A program made the translations under genes and the position numbers. Below the pieces are notes generated by a model that worked only from the letters and a program-made list of their open reading frames with translations, was not told the DNA's origin and searched no databases. Below, piece by piece: positions 12,708 through 13,982 of a stretch of 13,982 nt of DNA (positions within the stretch are counted from its first letter, which is position 1; the number at the start of each line of letters is the position of its first letter). Source of the stretch: an uncultured Blautia sp. (GTDB lineage: Bacteria > Bacillota > Clostridia > Lachnospirales > Lachnospiraceae); assembly GCA_900553515.1 (NCBI GenBank), contig USDN01000069.1, forward strand, positions 1 to 13,982, read 5' to 3'.

Positions 12708-13982
12708 CTATAGCGTTTCATCAAAACCTAAATCTCCAAGCAAACGCAGGTAAATATCTACATTCCCTTCTTTATTTATTTCGATTTTCTGAATCAATTT
12801 CTTTAGCTGCATATTGGTCATCTGATGCACATCGGTAATATCCTCAATCTGTTTAAATGTACTATTTAAGATATTCTCCAGCTGCTCACCCTTTGTCAGA
12901 CGATACGACACCATCCTGCGTTCCTTTTCCAGACGCTCTATTTCTTTTCTCATACCGCCGATTTTATCATTCAGTTCCCCTCTGGAAATTAAATCGTCTG
13001 CGTACATATCCATATATTTTTGCCGGGTCTTTTGCAGTTTTGCAAGCTGGACATTCAGTTCTTTTTCATAGTTCAGATTTTCGTCTTTTGCCTTATAAAC
13101 CCGCTGAAATTCGGCCACCACATAACGGATCACATTCTTCTTTGCTTTCAGAAGTTCAGCAAAATACTCCTGCAAAACCCCAATCAGTTCTTCTTCATCT
13201 ACCGTCACAGCATTGGGGCAGTTATCTGCACCACGTCCGTTATGACCGGAACACACCCAGCGAGCATAAGTGTTTTTATATGTGCGGACAATCCGGCGAA
13301 ATGACCAGCCGCACTCCTTGCATTTGATAAGGGTAGAGAACAGATATTTATTGCTTTGACGTTCCTTATCCACCTTAAATGCTTTGCCTCTGGACTGCAT
13401 AATCTGCTGTGCCTGCTCAAAAACCTCCGGCTCAATAATACGCAAATCCGGACGCTCCACAACCATCCACTCAGTTTCATCTTTTTCAGTTCTCTGCCCG
13501 GTCAGAAAGTCGGTTACTTCCTGTTTGCCATTAATGATTTTACCCGTATAAAGTTCATTCGTAAGAATACGGCAAACTCCATTCTGGCTCCACTGGCAAT
13601 TCCGTTTTGTCCGCAATCCTCGCTCATTTAAGAAAATAGAAATTTTCGCAGCACCATACCCGTCTTTGATATACCACTCATAAATCTGGCGGACAACCGC
13701 AGCTTCTTCTTTATTGATTGCAAGGTTAAAATAATCTCCAATCGTCTTATCATATCCGTAAACGATATTCGGGACACGACCTTTTTCAGCATTCATCTTT
13801 TTACCGAATTTCACACGCTTTGAGGTATTCGCACTTTCCTCTTGTGCCAATGCCCCAAAAATCGTCAGCACAAATTCGCTGTTCCCCATGCTGGTCATGT
13901 TAGCGGTCAAAAACTGCGTTTCAATTCCCAAAGATTTCAGCTTGCGGACATTCTGCAAAAGGTCAACGGTATTTCTGGCAAA
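12708..13982 (-). CDS. Large serine recombinase (TnpX-like), N-terminus beyond window
   Basis: Large serine recombinases excise and integrate transposons, ICEs and prophages through a covalent phosphoserine intermediate. The visible 424 residues begin inside the catalytic domain with FARNTVDLLQNVRKLKSLGIETQFL, where the Arg belongs to the conserved SRxxRN-type active-site motif. They continue with IFGALAQEESANTSKRVKFGK, the long helix leading out of the domain. A recombinase domain follows (GRVPNIVYGYDK to NELYTGKII). Then comes a zinc ribbon with the pattern CxxC (CKECG) and CSGHNGRGADNC, a coiled coil rich in Lys and Glu (YEKELNVQLAKLQKTRQKYM, MRKEIERLEKERRM), and a C-terminal KKLIQKIEINKEGNVDIYLR segment. 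The nucleophilic serine lies to the right of the window. The frame is intact to the edge, so the element could still be active. Confidence 0.92.
   Translation of the reverse strand, partial: FARNTVDLLQNVRKLKSLGIETQFLTANMTSMGNSEFVLTIFGALAQEESANTSKRVKFGKKMNAEKGRVPNIVYGYDKTIGDYFNLAINKEEAAVVRQIYEWYIKDGYGAAKISIFLNERGLRTKRNCQWSQNGVCRILTNELYTGKIINGKQEVTDFLTGQRTEKDETEWMVVERPDLRIIEPEVFEQAQQIMQSRGKAFKVDKERQSNKYLFSTLIKCKECGWSFRRIVRTYKNTYARWVCSGHNGRGADNCPNAVTVDEEELIGVLQEYFAELLKAKKNVIRYVVAEFQRVYKAKDENLNYEKELNVQLAKLQKTRQKYMDMYADDLISRGELNDKIGGMRKEIERLEKERRMVSYRLTKGEQLENILNSTFKQIEDITDVHQMTNMQLKKLIQKIEINKEGNVDIYLRLLGDLGFDETL

Noticed and set aside
1..13982. A new defence, toxin-antitoxin or CRISPR-like system
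   Set aside because: No repeat-spacer array, nuclease, helicase, kinase or toxin-like gene is visible. Every sizeable gene falls in a recognisable housekeeping, envelope, metabolic or recombinase family.

Overview
The window reads as chromosomal DNA of a low-to-mid GC Gram-positive anaerobe, most likely a gut Clostridia of the Lachnospiraceae type (Blautia or relatives). This is inferred from the rplJ-rplL arrangement with a Firmicutes-style L10 leader, strong AGGAGG-type ribosome binding sites, CDP-glycerol-dependent wall polymer enzymes, an oxygen-labile iron-sulfur L-serine dehydratase, and a TnpX-like large serine recombinase. The species was not determined.

Left part (1-999, minus strand): the start of a ribosomal protein operon reading leftwards out of the window. 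A consensus promoter (TTGACA-17-TATTGT) drives an L10 leader with a visible terminator/antiterminator switch, then rplJ and the 5' part of rplL.

Positions 1050-6115: two paralogous CDP-glycerol glycerophosphotransferase family proteins (702 and 521 aa) on the plus strand, separated by an inverted integral-membrane acyltransferase-3 gene. This looks like a small island for making or decorating a teichoic-acid-like polymer. Each plus gene has its own recognisable promoter, so it is not one operon.

Positions 6135-9629: a small conserved-looking 82-aa protein (minus) diverges from a CobD/HisC-like PLP aminotransferase (plus). The latter converges on a DUF5107-like protein with C-terminal TPR repeats (minus), with a bidirectional terminator between them.

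Positions 9630-10128 hold no intact gene. There is a stretch with broken minus-strand reading frames, followed by a very AT-rich segment.

Positions 10129-12695: an XRE-cupin regulator (minus) diverges from a single-chain iron-sulfur L-serine dehydratase (plus). The intergenic region has two well-formed promoters, an inverted repeat inside the regulator promoter and a direct repeat just upstream of the dehydratase -35. The simplest reading is a self-contained, locally regulated serine catabolism module.

Right edge (12708-13982, minus): the C-terminal two thirds or more of a large serine recombinase, whose N-terminus lies beyond the window. This probably marks the edge of an integrated mobile element extending to the right. 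I see no tRNA, rRNA or CRISPR array, and no clearly novel multi-gene system. The most original signals are the regulatory architecture around the serine dehydratase and the paired, variant-motif glycerophosphotransferases.
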